Source of the DNA: Corbicula japonica
Lineage: Eukaryota > Mollusca > Bivalvia > Venerida > Cyrenidae
Assembly (NCBI GenBank): GCA_038501625.1
Contig: JAZAYU010000005.1
Span: forward strand, 2,728,001-2,792,000
DNA length: 64,000 bases
Direction: 5' to 3'
Part shown: in pieces, positions 24,939 to 37,616 of the stretch
Numbering within the stretch: the stretch's first letter is position 1
Layout: every line of letters starts with the position of its first letter
The notes under the pieces: model-generated
The model's input: only the letters and a program-made list of their open reading frames with translations
The model's database searches: none
What the model was told of the DNA's origin: nothing
Translations under genes and position numbers: made by a program

Positions 24939-27900
24939 TATGGAACGCTTAAACTGTCTTATGTTAAGAAAAAAACTATTATGCTCAGTCAACTGTCATT
25001 CTGTTGAGTCCAAGAAACGATATGCCGTGTGATAATTCTTATATGACCTGTAACTGAAATGTCATGTTATGTGATGTTAATATTTTCTAGTGTCAAAAGA
25101 ACGTGTTGTTGGGTGCTGTGTTTAGTTGAAGCAGTGTATTGCTGAGTGATTCTTTTGTTATGTTCAGTTGCAATGACATGCTGTTGGGTGGTAAATTATC
25201 ATGTCCAGTTATGATAATATTCTGTCTAGTGGGTGATTCTTTATGTTTAGTCATGAAAATATATTGTTGAGTAGTTTCAACATTATGTTAAGTCAACTCA
25301 GTGTCGTACTGAGTGATTCTTTCATTGTGTTCAGTTGCAATGACATGCTGTTGGGTGGTAGAAGAATGTACAGTTAAGACAATGTTCTGTCTAGTGAGTA
25401 ATTCTTTATGTTCAGTCATGAAAATATACTGCTGAGTAGTTTCAACATTATGTTGAAGCAGTCTATTATTGAGTGATTATTTCATTATGTTCAGTTGCAA
25501 TGACATGTTGTTGGGTGGTAGAAGTATCATGTTCAGTTATAATAATGTTCTGTCTAGTGAGTAATTCTTTGTGTTCAGTCATGAAAATATACTACTGGGT
25601 AGTTTCAACATTATGTTAAGTCGAAGCAGTGTATTACTGAGTGGTTATTTCATTATGTTCAGTTGCAATGACATGTTGTTGGGTGGTAGAAGTATCATGT
25701 TCAGTTACTATAATGTTCTGTCTAGTGCGTAATTAATTATGTTATATCATGGATATATACCGTTGAGTAGTTTTATCATTATGTTTTGTCCAAGCAAGGT
25801 ATTACTGAGTGATTTTTTCATTATGTTCAGTTGCAATGACATGTTGTTAGGCGGCACCTAAACTTTGCGGTTAATTGACAATCTGTTCGGTGGTAATACA
25901 ATTGTGTTGAGTTCATTCGGATATCTTCGGATCCAATCAAAATGGCGTCTGCATCGCGTCTGACGCGCGCTAGAAGAAATTATGGAACGCCTAAACTGTC
26001 TTATGTTAAGAAAAACTATAATGCTCGGTTAACTGTCGTTCTGTTGAGTCCTAGAAACGATATGCCGTGTGATAATTCTAATGTGACCTGTAAATGAAAT
26101 GTCATGTTATGTGATGTTAATATTTTCAAGTGTCAAAATGACGTGTTGTTGGGTGCTGTGTTTAAGTGAAGCAGTGTATTGCTGAGTGATTATTTCATTA
26201 TGTTCAGTTGCAATGACATGCTGTTGGGTGGTAGAAGTATCATGTCCAGTTATGATAATATTCTGTCTTGTTGGTAAAACTTTATGTTCAGTCATGAAAA
26301 TATACTGTTGAGTAGTTTCAACATTATGTTTAATCGAAGCAGTGTCGTGTTGAGTGATTATTTCATTATGTTCAGTTTCAATGACATGCTGTTGGGTGGT
26401 AGAAGTATCTTGTTCAGTTAAAATAACGTTCTTTCTAGTGAGTAATTCTTTATGTTCAGTCATGAAAGTATGCTGTTGAGTAGTTTAAACATTATGTTTA
26501 GACGAAGCACTTTATTGCTGAGTCATTATTTCATTATGTTCAGTTGCAATCACATGCTGTTGGGTGGTAGAAGTATCATGTCCAGTTATGATAATATTCT
26601 GTCTAGTTGGTTATTCTTTATGTTCAGTCATGAATATATACTGTTGAGTAGTTTCAACATTATGTTTAATCGAAGCAGTGTCGTGTTGAGTGATTGAGTG
26701 ATTATTTCATTATGTTAAGTTACAATAACATGCTGTTGGGTGGTAGAAGTATCTTGTTCGGTTAAAATAATGTTCTTTCTAGTGAGTAATTCTTTGTGTT
26801 CAGTCATGAAAATATGCTGTTGAGTAGTTTCAACATTATGTTAAGGCGAAGGACTGTTTTACTGAGTGATTATTTCATTTTGTCCAGTTGCAATGACATG
26901 CTGTTGGGTGGTAGAAGTATCATGTCCAGTTATGATAATATTCTGTCTAATGAGTAATTCTTTATGTTCAGTCATGAAAATATACTGTTAAGTAGTTTCA
27001 ACATTATGTTTAGTCGGCGCAGTGTATTACTGAGTGATTATGATTGTTCTTCTTAACAGTATAATTCTATGGCTGAACATAATGAGTATAGCACATAACA
27101 GAATATTATCAAAGCTGAACATAATAATTGAGCCACCAAACAGCATGTCGTAATAACTTAGAATAATGAAAGAATCGCTCAGTAATACAATGCTTCGACT
27201 AAACATGATGATGGCTCTACTCAATAGTATATTTTCATGGTTGCACATAATGTATTACGCACAAGACAGAATGTTATCATAACTGAATTGAATGACAGTT
27301 GACCGAGCATACTAGTTTTTCTTAACATAAGACAGTTTAGGCGTTCCATAAGAAATGGGTCTTTATGTCCTTATAACTAACTTTAAAGACCAAAACACAC
27401 TAAGCAACATTATCAAAACTGAACATAATAATTGTGCAAAACAGCATGTCATTGCAACTGAACATAATGAAAGTATCATTCCGTGATACACTGCTTCGAC
27501 TCAACATAATGATAAAACTACTCAACAGTATATTTTCCTGACTAAACATAATGAATTACTCACTTGACAGAAGATTATCGTAACTGAACAGGATACTTCT
27601 ACTACCGAACAGCATGTCATTCCAACTGAACATAATGAAATAATCACTCAGTAATACACTGCTTCGACTAAACATAATAATTGTTCTACTAAACAGTATA
27701 GTTTTATGGTTGAACATCATAAGTATAGCACAAGACAGAATATTATCAAAACTGATCATTATTGTTGTGCCACCCAACAGCATGTCATAATAACTTAGAA
27801 TAATGAAAGAATCACCCAGTAATACACTGCTTCGACTAAACATAATGATGGCTCTACTCAACAGTATATTTTTATGGATGGACATAATGTAATAGTGTGG

Positions 27901-27940
27901 AAGAAATACGGTTAAAGCACTGTTAACTAATTTCATTAGA
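24939..27940. mobile_element. Satellite-armed TIR element, outer copy (interrupted)
   Basis: It begins 'tatggaacgcttaaactgtc' at 24939, followed by ~165-170-bp tandem units built from ~36-bp sub-units ('tgcaatgacatgctgttggg', 'ttctttatgttcagtcatga'). The same satellite reappears at about 27420-27900 in inverted orientation, so the two halves form a giant inverted repeat. The right terminus is not intact. A complete related element (25981-27350) is inserted between the halves. Confidence 0.7.
25981..27350. mobile_element. Satellite-armed TIR element, inner intact copy (1370 bp)
   Basis: The left end 'tatggaacgcctaaactgtc' and the right end 'gacagtttaggcgttccata' are inverted copies; the similarity continues inward for more than 50 bp. 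AGAAAT occurs directly outside both ends (25975-25980 and 27351-27356), an exact 6-bp target-site duplication. The interior is ~165-bp satellite units that switch orientation at about 27045. There is no transposase. The frames across it are shadows. Confidence 0.78.
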
Positions 27941-28168
27941 AATCGCGATAACCGTTTATACTTTATTTAAAGTAAGCCGTGTCAACATGTTTATGTATAA
28001 TGATACAAATTGATCTAGAAAAGATTCATAAAGACCATTATTCCAATAAAAAAGAATAATGATAAATTCAAATATTGATAACATAATGTATCGCAATATG
28101 GTCTCAATTTTAACACCACTAAATACAATAGCAACTGTTTAACAGTTACTCGTCTTGCTTCACTCATG

Positions 28169-28214
28169 CATATTCTCTATCGAAACATTGACCGTCATCT
28201 AAAATTACCGATGT
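28169..28214. repeat. 46-bp direct repeat, left copy
   Basis: 'catattctctatcgaaacat' through 'attaccgatgt' is repeated identically at 28895-28940. The two copies bracket the GC-rich satellite. Confidence 0.85.
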
Positions 28215-28249
28215 CTTAAACAAAATAAAAATTAAAAGCTAGTTCATGC

Positions 28250-28806
28250 CTTGCAGCCAACTTCACGCCGCTAGGCCGCAAGGCCGCCAGGCCGCTAACT
28301 TCACGCCGCTAGGCCGCCAGGCCGCTAACCACGACTTGAGGCCGCCAGGCCGCTAACTTCACGACTTGAGGCCGCCAGGCAGCTAACTTCACGACGCTAG
28401 GACGCCAGGCCGATAACTTCACGCCACTGGGCCGCCAGGCCGCTAACTTCACGCCGCTAGGCCGCCAGGCCGCTAACTTTACGACTAGGCCGCCAGGCCG
28501 CTAACTTGACGCCGCTAGGCCGCCAGGCAGCTAACTTCACGATTTTAGGCCGCCAGGCCGCTAACTTCACGCAGCTAGGCCGCCAGGCCGCTAACTTCAC
28601 GCCGCTAGGCCACCAGGCCGGTAACTTCACACCGATAGGCCGCCAGGCCGCTAACGTTACGACTTTAGGCCGACAGGCCGCTAACTTCACGCCGCTTAGC
28701 AGCAAGGCCGCTAACTTTTCGACGCTAGGCCGCCAGGCCGCTAACTTCACGCCGCTAAGTTGCTAGGCCGCTAACTTCACGCCACCAGCCAGCTAGGCCG
28801 CCAAAT
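28250..28806. repeat. GC-rich 30-bp satellite
   Basis: About 18 copies of 'ggccgccaggccgctaactt' + 'cacgccgcta', with sharp composition change against ~30% GC flanks. Both strands stay open in one frame each (period divisible by 3: LGRQAANFTP on plus, VKLAAWRPSG on minus). I treat these as shadows because there is no start, splice or homology support. Confidence 0.95.
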
Positions 28807-28894
28807 TCACAAATCTATGACATTCTTTTTTATTCGTTTTTACTGAAAACGGGTGTAGCTTTAACACATGTGTTATATATAACACATTATATTA

Positions 28895-28940
28895 CATATT
28901 CTCTATCGAAACATTGACCGTCATCTAAAATTACCGATGT
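28895..28940. repeat. 46-bp direct repeat, right copy
   Basis: Identical to 28169-28214. It lies just outside the GC-rich satellite, 726 bp from the first copy. Confidence 0.85.
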
Positions 28941-29180
28941 AATTATATATATTACATCTTGAATATCATTGATACTCTTCCCTTTTTTTATCAATCACAG
29001 TACGACGAGAACTGCAATAGCATATAAAGTGACAGTCTAAACCCATTATCACAAAGAGACAGCAACGGCGTACCATATATTTGCATTCATTTATGAAAAA
29101 TGGGGTATGCAAGTACTTAAACGTCATTTGTTTTATAAACCATATATATTACATCATATATTATTATATAATTATCATTA

Positions 29181-29470
<290 letters not shown>

Positions 29471-30221
29471 ACGAAATAATACGGGTGCGCATGATGTGGT
29501 TTCACCACCCAGTCTTAATATTTTAAATGTGATTATCCACCTTTAACATTTAAAAGTGGGTTCAAATTGTGTTACTCGGCAGAGTGCATTACGTTTATCT
29601 TAGATCTGATTCTTCAGAGAGACGGCTCAATCGATCTGTTTAAATAATAAGTAAACTTACATCGTCATGACATTTGCAACACATCAAAGCTCGTTTTAAA
29701 TCAGATTTAAAAAAAAAAAATTATTTCATAATAGTAGCATTACAACTAGAAACTTACGCTTTCGCAACGGGTTATTTTTATTTTTGATGAATACTTAAAA
29801 AAAACAACAACGTTTTATACTATAGAATTTATTGTAATATAAGTGTGCCAATTCTGAGTGGAGTTCGTTCCAAAAGTTAAATAGGTCACTTGTTACCTAA
29901 ATGTTGGATATATTGGACTTTATCTTATTTCAAACATGTCATTTTTTAGGAAACTTCATTTGTGTATTGTCAGAGGAAAATGTGGAAGTTGACATAATCT
30001 GTTGATACAATAGAGCAACCTACATTGAACGTAATGCATCATGACGAAGTCAATATATAATCTTCATCAAAGAAATGACTAGTCTGATATATAATTTTCA
30101 CATATTTTCCAACAGTTTTTGAGATAGTCTTTAGAAGTAGATCTAACTGAAGAAGATTAAGAAGTAAGTTACAGACAAAACAAATGTTAGAATAACACAT
30201 TACAGATCTTAGAATAATATA

Positions 30222-33110
30222 TTAGTCTTTCTTGAAAAATCTCTTTCCAACCACGCTCCTGTCTCCAATTCTGTAGGTTTCCTGCAAAAAGGCAATGTCA
30301 TCAAAACACAACAATGAGATTGAAACAGAAATGAAAGGGGCATTTAAACACAACCCATAATGTGATTTTATTAAAGCGGCGAATTCATCATAACAACACT
30401 ATTGTATTGAAATTTCATTACCTTCCTATTAGTTCTCTATAAATAGTATTTTTAATTTAATTGCGGTCTACTTTAAAAATAGTTGGTTTCTGCCAATGTG
30501 TCTCATTGGGACTAAAGACTCGTCTTAACGTCTGTTTCTTTTATTCGTGCGGTATCTTCTGCTGCTTTGACTCCAGGTATCCTGGTCTCTGTAAGGTCAT
30601 TGGGAATTCTCACATTTATTGCTTGACAATGCTATTCTCATCTGACGTTTATGTGTTTGTGTGCTTTTGCATGCAACATTGTTAAGTTGATGGATAGGAT
30701 GGAATGTATTCACTAATGAAACTTGTACTTTTTTAAACGAGAACCTACCGCAGCAAGTGTACGGTTGATGCATCCTAGAATCTGCTTAAAACCCACCAGT
30801 GGCATATTGTTTTGCCACTGACCATTCCAAGTCGGCAACCCCTTAGGTTCCTATTTTCGTTGATTGAGGTGCCTATTGAAATTGATCGAATTATAAACCC
30901 ATGCTCCCATTTCTTTTTTTAAATTATTGGCTGTGTGGGGAGGCTGTGCTTTATTAGTTATGCTATTCCTGATATGCATGTTTCCCTTTTTCGGCGTTAG
31001 CTGTCTAAGCTCACTTTTGACCTAGTTTTTCGACCAATGAAATGTTTTAAATTCGTTTTTAAAAGCAATAATTGTGTCGGAAAAAAACATATTTACGGTA
31101 TAAATATCCAGTTAAGTCAATTGCTGGCTTAATTACGATTTTATATGGAATATTCATGGGTGTCAAGTTGGGTGTCAACACTTGCGAACAATACACATTG
31201 CAAAACGACAGAGAAGTGCAGATGTTTCTAGTTCTTACTGGTTCCTTTCTAATTCCTTTGTGAATTCCAGAAACACAAATGGTTTTGTGTAGTGATTATA
31301 ATACGCGCCTCACAAGCGGACGCCCCGGGTTCAATACTCGGGAGAGACACTTTTTTAAAGTTCATTTACGTAAAAGTTGGTAGATTTCGCTCTTGTAACA
31401 AGTTGTTATTATTTATATTTATTATATTTCAAGGACATTTTTTAATCTTGAGTTCTAACTCTACGAGAGGTATTTTATTGAAACTGAGTAAATGTAGATC
31501 AAGACTTAATGTAAGACATTTCTTCTTTAATCGACGTATTAATGCCAGACGAAATTGATCCATCAGCTTCAACATTTTTTGGACAGGCAATTTTGATGAA
31601 TTTATGGGGTTTCCATTAATCGGTCGCTTAATCCCTAGGCCATACTAAGAAGACAGGCATGGTTCGTCAACAGCTATAACAAGTAAAATACAATTACCTT
31701 GAACTGAGTCTGCTTCGCCGCTCTATATTTCTTTCTTATATATAAATAGTTTCCATCAACGCCTTTTTTCAAGATATTTCTTGTTAAAACAATATCAACA
31801 AATCATTATCTTCTTTTAACTTATGTAGGCAAACCTTACCGAACACATTTCATTGCCGTTCACTGTGATGACGTTTTCGTAGTCTTTTTTATCGTCTCCC
31901 GTCAGCTGAGATCGGTTTACGTACTTCACAGCGCCGTTTTCAAATGTTGCCATTACCTGGAAATTCAGTAGTCGTGTATTCATATTTTAAAATACTATCG
32001 TTAAAAGAAACAAAATGATACCCTCTTTAAAAAGAATGTTTGTTTGGAATAAACACATTTGTCGTTTACTTATTGTTTGTTAACAAATTGTTACACATTT
32101 AAAAATCCATGTAATAAAAACGTCTGTACATATCGTCACGATTTGCCTACGCTTTTAAAGAAACCATTAACATGATTAATCAGAATAATCATTTGTCGAG
32201 TTTTTTCTCAGTTTCACATTATCTGTATTTTTAAGCAAAACGAACAAATATGGATTTTCAATACGACGGCAATACAATTGACGTCCTTCAACCCACATTC
32301 CCAATCCTCCCACCCAAAATCAAAACAATGTGTTCTGAAACACGGTACCTTATTGTGGTACAATGGCGGGTCGTTGTTTGGGTCCTTGAAGACGAATTCT
32401 TCTCCAAACTTGTATTTGACATCATCGATCATCCCCGGAACTAACTCCGTACGATGGGTAATCATGCTACCGTCACGTGATATAATCATGGTAGGTTTTG
32501 TGGACAGCACAAACTTAGCTGTCGCTTCCGGAATACCTGATTGAAAATAGATATGTTCCTTAGTAAAAAAATGAGTGTAACACGATGAGTGCGAAATTTG
32601 ATTTTGTTCGGTAGTTAAAAATCATCCCGCAAAAAGAGAGAATTAATCAAATTCCAATCAAAATGTTTTATTGATAGATTTATCGTCGCTAGCGGAACCC
32701 GTATGTGTGTCGATGGTTATTAGTTATGTAGTGTACCCCCTCCCTACAAACGATATTAAAACACCGAAATTACTTACAGCTGCAACAGTCAGTTATTCTG
32801 TTATCCCCACCAACTCATACTTCAAATTTTTTTAGTTTTTAAAAATCTATTACTCAAGTCACATATTAGCCACCTTTAACTAAAAATATTTTGCCTAACA
32901 ACTGGCCAATGCTACCTAACAAAACGTTACTCAATTCTTTTCAGATTAGTTTGTGTTTTTTTTTCGCTTGCATTCACATGTCACCAAATTTTAGACTCTT
33001 ATACATACAGCATAATAAATAAACCTACCCAGTGATTTCATTGACTCTTCCTGATTTTCATCACGATCATATTTCCAAGTTCCTATAAACTGTTTATCAA
33101 ACTCTTCCAT
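30222..33110 (-). CDS. Fatty-acid-binding protein (FABP/CRBP family), 4 exons
   Basis: Exons on the minus strand: 33110-33029, 32536-32349, 31956-31840, 30281-30222. All introns are GT-AG; junction phases are 1, 0, 0 and fit. The product has 148 residues. The N-terminus FDKQFIGTWKYDRDENQEE carries the family's GxW (G10-W12) followed by the helix-turn-helix region ending SMKSLGIPEA. Beta-strand segments follow, e.g. MIISRDGSMITHRTEL, KYKFGEEFVFKD and AVKYVNRSQLTG. The C-terminal KRFFKKD fits the R-x-Y/F carboxylate-binding position. FABPs are small cytosolic beta-barrels that carry fatty acids or retinoids. The four-exon layout is the conserved FABP structure. It is slightly longer than the usual 131-137 residues: NNDPPLYHN in mid-protein looks like an insertion. 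Ligand cannot be inferred. Confidence 0.93.
31280..31350 (+). tRNA. tRNA-Val(CAC)-like sequence, probable pseudogene or SINE head
   Basis: 'gtgtagtgattata', 'cgcctcacaagcg' and 'gggttcaatactc' match the D-arm/A-box, the anticodon arm (CAC at 31311-31313) and the T-arm/B-box of a tRNA-Val. A T6 run follows at once, as for RNA polymerase III termination. The acceptor stem is poorly paired and about two bases are missing before the D-arm, so a functional tRNA is unlikely. It lies in the third intron of the FABP gene, antisense to it. Confidence 0.5.
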
Positions 33111-33150
33111 GCTTGCGCTTATATTAGAATGTGCGAAAAATGTTGTAGAT

Positions 33151-33160
33151 TTAATATATA
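33151..33160 (-). promoter_or_regulatory. Possible TATA box of the FABP gene
   Basis: On the minus strand TATATATTAA lies about 40-50 nt upstream of the FABP ATG (33110), which would give a very short 5' UTR. Position and sequence fit a core promoter, but AT-rich DNA produces such words by chance. A short hairpin (33170-33240, arms with 'actcgagct' and 'agctcgagt') lies just upstream. Confidence 0.3.
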
Positions 33161-33240
33161 CCCGGGCATACTCGAGCTTACGAATATCGACAGGTCTGCA
33201 TTTACACGCAGGTCGATATTCAAGGACAGCTCGAGTACAT

Positions 33241-34130
33241 GAACCCTGAAGCTAGATAAAATAACCTTGCCTAATATGGAAAGAATACCGTATATAGCAA
33301 AGCATTATCAACGACTCGAGATCTTGCACTTACATCTTGTCTTACAGCCATAAAAGAACATGTAATTAGGTAATACGTGAAGGTTTTTGAAACCACAGGT
33401 GGTTTTTTAAAACTCGGTTGATGTTTAATAGAAACTTAATTATTTCAAATGTACTTGAAAGAGCATTCGCAGAAGAAATGAACAATAGAGGTCTTTCACA
33501 TTGTTGTGCGCATGCGTCGTACGCCACGTTAGGTGCGGAAAATATTGGTTTTATCCTAAACCGACAAGTGAGGGGGCATTTAACTGTGTCATTGCTAACA
33601 GAATGAACAGACATGATCACGGTGTCGTCTTAAAGCTAATGATAAATTATAATAATTATTATGATAAAGCATAATAAATTCGAGTTTTTGGAATTTCCGA
33701 ATATGATAGGCTTAAAACGTCTGGTCGGCAAGATTTGACTGTGAAAAGCGTAAAACAATCAAAGACGTGGTTGCCACTTTGAATCGGGAAGTCTTATATG
33801 AAAACAAATACATTATGGATTACACGTTACTGTTTATTTTCCACAGACACATATATAAGCGTATCGAGTTTTTCTGACAAAATGCGTTTACTTCAAGAAA
33901 TATATTTTATGTTACATGATCTCTCTAAATTGGAGGTAAACGGATGAATTCGGCAATGTATCGTCGTTGTATTCAACGCCCGTTAAGCTCATTAAGTTAT
34001 TCATGTTATTATAAACATCATTTTTTTTATAAAATCGTCAGCCATAGTCAATAGACATTAGTTTAAGTCGCATTTCATGAATATCTACGTATTACGGGAA
34101 TGATGTAGAAAGAAGATAAAATGTCCGCAG
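33241..34130. other. Intergenic, no feature seen
   Basis: AT-rich. Small overlapping ORFs on both strands near 33370-33620 have no recognisable domain. Confidence 0.45.
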
Positions 34131-34134
34131 ACCT

Positions 34135-34910
34135 ACAAAATCTCAGGACTCGCTCGACAATCCAGAGCGTACACGTCGCGAGCGGGGTGGAAGTCATCAA
34201 CAGATCTCGTCAGCCGACATCGTCGTGAAGGGAACCACTCTAAGCATTTTTACCATCGGGACCTGGATCGGCGATGTTTGGCGGGGTGTGTTGATGGCTT
34301 CGCGGATACTGGAGAGCACCGTCTTCCCCCGGATCGGCCGCCCTTGGACGCTGTGGAAGCCTATGGAGAGAGAGCAGGGAGGATCCTACATCTTCGGATG
34401 TCATTCCTATACCACTGATCCAGTCCACTCGATCAAAGTAGGCAGAAGCAGAAGAAGAGGACGGCCGGGACGGACTCCTGCAGCGTGGTGGCAGCACAAT
34501 GCAGATGGAGATGCCGGGGGTGTGGCCCTTATGAAAGCTATGGAAGTGTCCTTGGTCGGCGGTACTGGGTACACTCAATGTGCCCGGGAAACCGACCAGG
34601 GGTTCAGGGACGTCGGCGGCCGATGAATCACGGCCAGAGGCACCACTACGGGGAGACCACCTCCAGGTTGTCAGCGATGGATCCACTTCTTAGGTTAAAT
34701 TAACCGCAGTGCATTCATCTTTTTCGGAATCAAAATTGGACCGTCAGGCACAGTTGCATCCCGCAACTACCAGTTTTAGGCATCGAAATTCAACATTCAC
34801 GGACCACACCATAATGTCCTCGGTCAGAGGCGGGAGGGTCCTTAAACTGGGAACAAACAACAACAACAACAACAATCTCAGGATTTTATCTGAAATCTCC
34901 GGACCGTAAG
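34135..34910. other. GC-rich block with long open frames, possible retroelement relic
   Basis: Base composition jumps to well over 50% GC between about 34150 and 34690. Both strands carry long frames (34240-34686 minus, 148 codons, Ser/Pro-rich; 34225-34626 plus, 133 codons). A third plus frame reads fragments such as KYAEAEEEDGRDGLLQRGG across stops. The block ends near a (CAA)n tract at 34856-34876, which could be a simple 3' tail of a non-LTR retroelement. I recognise no domain. It may be a decayed retroelement or an unspliced gene fragment. Confidence 0.35.
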
Positions 34911-37585
34911 GTTCTTCTCCGGATCTAAGGATTTTCAGGCAAATCTCAGGATTTAAAAATATTGAAAAGGATAATTAATGAAACATAAATTTAACTGAAT
35001 TTAGACTGGGTTTTACAATTAAATTAATTAATATTAAGAAACTTGGTCTTGGTCACGGCTCCAAAATTTCCTGTTTATTGAGAGATTACGTGATAGTGAC
35101 ACGCTGCCTCGGGCACACATGTACACAACAGCTAAGTGTCATAAAACTAAACTCGGACCTGAATATCACACTCCCATTCGTTTGTTTTGGTCCATGGTCA
35201 TTTTGATTTTAAACAGAAATGACAATATTATATTTCAAAACCTTCAGCGACAACAATTACGAACTTCAACATCAAAATAGTTTTTATAAAAAAAAAACAA
35301 ACCTCTCTGGATTTTTTTAAATAGGTTTTGGTTGGCCTGCCGCCCGTCAATATCCGTTTGGTTAAATCAATTTAACGATTTCTCGGGATGTATCTGGAAT
35401 CATCCAATTATGTAAATACGTAATATTTTTTTCTCAAAAGCAAAACACGCAAAACACGCAAAACACATATCAACCTAGTCGCCGACGAGCTACATAAGAA
35501 TATAATTATGTCTCATTCCACTATAAATTATAGCGTTACAAAAAAATGCCGTAAAACGGTAAAATGTCCGATAATGTTCGTCTGAATTGTCAATTATACA
35601 GATTTTTTAGTAAACACAATTAACGTGTGTAATTTCATAAAAAAAAACAAAACAAATCCGTTGGATACTCGCGTCCTGAAAATACCGCGATAAACAAGGT
35701 TTAAAATGCGCATAAACTTTCTTGATGTGCTTGTAAACGATCATAACGTTGTTTTTTTTGCTTCGTTGTTTGACTGAACTTACTTATTTATAAATTTGAA
35801 ATGATTAATCAACATTTTCTTAATTTTATAATCACTTCGTCATATAAACAATAGTAAACGATGCCCCCTCGCGTGCATTTATCGACTAAATATGCTCTTC
35901 AATTTTAGAGAGCGCTAAGGGGAGGTAACAATGTGAAAGAACTCTATTTAGATAATGGCACGACTGATTAAATCATGTTTTGCAAATAGTCTGCCTTTTT
36001 AAAATATTGTTATGCATTTTACATTGTCAAATACACTCTCTTAATTCTGCATTCTGCAATCTGTTCGGCATTTTACACCCCTGTTAGGCTACACCCCTGT
36101 GCTCAATTTCTCCATTATATGCACTCTTCACTCTGCGGAACCGTTCTTTAGAACCCTAGTTTGCAGACTCACTCTGCGTTCTGTGCGGTATTTTGCATTG
36201 TATAGGCCTACCTTCGCCATTTTCCTTCCAATATTCACTTAATTTGATTGTTTTTAAAGGACCGAGATCGCTTGTTTTTATGTTAGCAACTAAATAATCG
36301 TCGGCGTTCAGCAAATTCCGTTTCGAGCAACTGTGTGCTTATTGTCGGTCATCCTGATGACCGACATATTATAATCGACTAGACTCTTTCTCGTTATCAG
36401 AAAATAAGCTGTCTGCTGAAAGTACAGACATGCGCAGTGAAACAGTCAAATAATCGACCAAACGTGAGATCTTAAGCCTGAACACCGGTTAACAGTGATA
36501 TCACGTACCAGACCGAACGCATAATTTAGACTATGCCACCTGTTTACGGGTGCAAAAAGATAGTGTAGAGGCTGATGTTTGATTGCTTGATGTATAGAGA
36601 AGATGTTTACCGGAAAAGACTTAAATGTTGATAATCGCGTTACTTGTATACTTAATTTAATTGTCGGTCATCCTGATGACAGAAAATTATAATGGACCAA
36701 ACTTGAACTTTGAAGGGTAATACCGGTCAAGAGCGGCACCGGACGTTGTCGCTTTAGACAAAACCGCCCATCTAATGCTTGCGAATGCTATTTCGTTCCC
36801 CCTACTCGCAAGAAAAGTCTTTTAAATGTTGATGAAACAATATTTGAACATTGTAGTTACGGCAAATCAGAAATTGAGCTGATCTATAACATATGACATG
36901 TTAAATTATGTAAACATACGTAAGTTGTATTTTCTACAGCGTATAGAAATAATGTTATGCGTCTTTATTTAGAAAGTCACGTGATGCAAACCTTTATAGC
37001 AAAATTTTTAGTTGCACATAAGTTGAACTGATCCTTTATTTGAATCAAACAACTGTTCAGAATGATGTCATATATGAAATAGATTCGTTAAGTTATCTTG
37101 ATTTTGTTCGTCAAAAGCAGGAAACCGTTTATGTTTTTCTTAGAGACTCACGAATATCCGACTTTGGCGGGAAATGCTGTATGTAAACAAACGTTTACAA
37201 AAAGCTAGTCGGTCATTAGCATAACCTTTAACAAAAAAACATGGCACTGAAGTTAAAACTTTAAGCCGCTTTGAAAAAAGCGCTTAATTTTTTTATGTCA
37301 TACAAAAAAGTTTTCTTATATATATCTCCGCTTTTTAAAGTAATGCATTTAAGCTGGTGATAAATCTTACCATTTTGCAACAGCGGCCTGACAGGGACTC
37401 AAACGGATTATAATTACTATTCTGCACGTCAACAATTTCGTTTGAATGTTGGTTTTGCTTTTTATTTAGAACTTTAACATGTAATATATTGCAGGTTCTT
37501 GCACATTTTCTTGTTGTTGTTTTTTGTTTGTTTGTTTTAATGATGTCAATATAGGTGTATCCCATGTTATATGAAATAATGCGGG
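34911..37585. other. Long AT-rich intergenic stretch
   Basis: No gene is visible. There is one perfect palindrome at 36344-36365 ('gtcggtcatc', 2-nt centre, 'gatgaccgac'), and a partial repeat of it at 36663-36680. An 11-bp triplicate ('aaaacacgc') sits near 35442-35468. A 24-bp sequence at 37198-37221 is inverted at 40147-40170. Confidence 0.45.
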
Positions 37586-37586
37586 T

Positions 37587-37616
37587 CTCAAAAAAAAAAA
37601 AAAAAAAAAAAAAAAA
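37587..37616. repeat. Poly(A) run of about 28
   Basis: An uninterrupted A run in otherwise mixed sequence. It could mark the 3' tail of a retrotransposed sequence on the plus strand, but no recognisable body precedes it. Confidence 0.7.

Noticed and set aside
28457..28766. LGRQAANFTP and VKLAAWRPSG repeat proteins
   Set aside because: Shadows of the GC-rich 30-bp satellite on both strands.
31280..31350. Functional tRNA-Val gene
   Set aside because: The acceptor stem does not pair and bases before the D-arm are missing; listed only as a tRNA-like relic.
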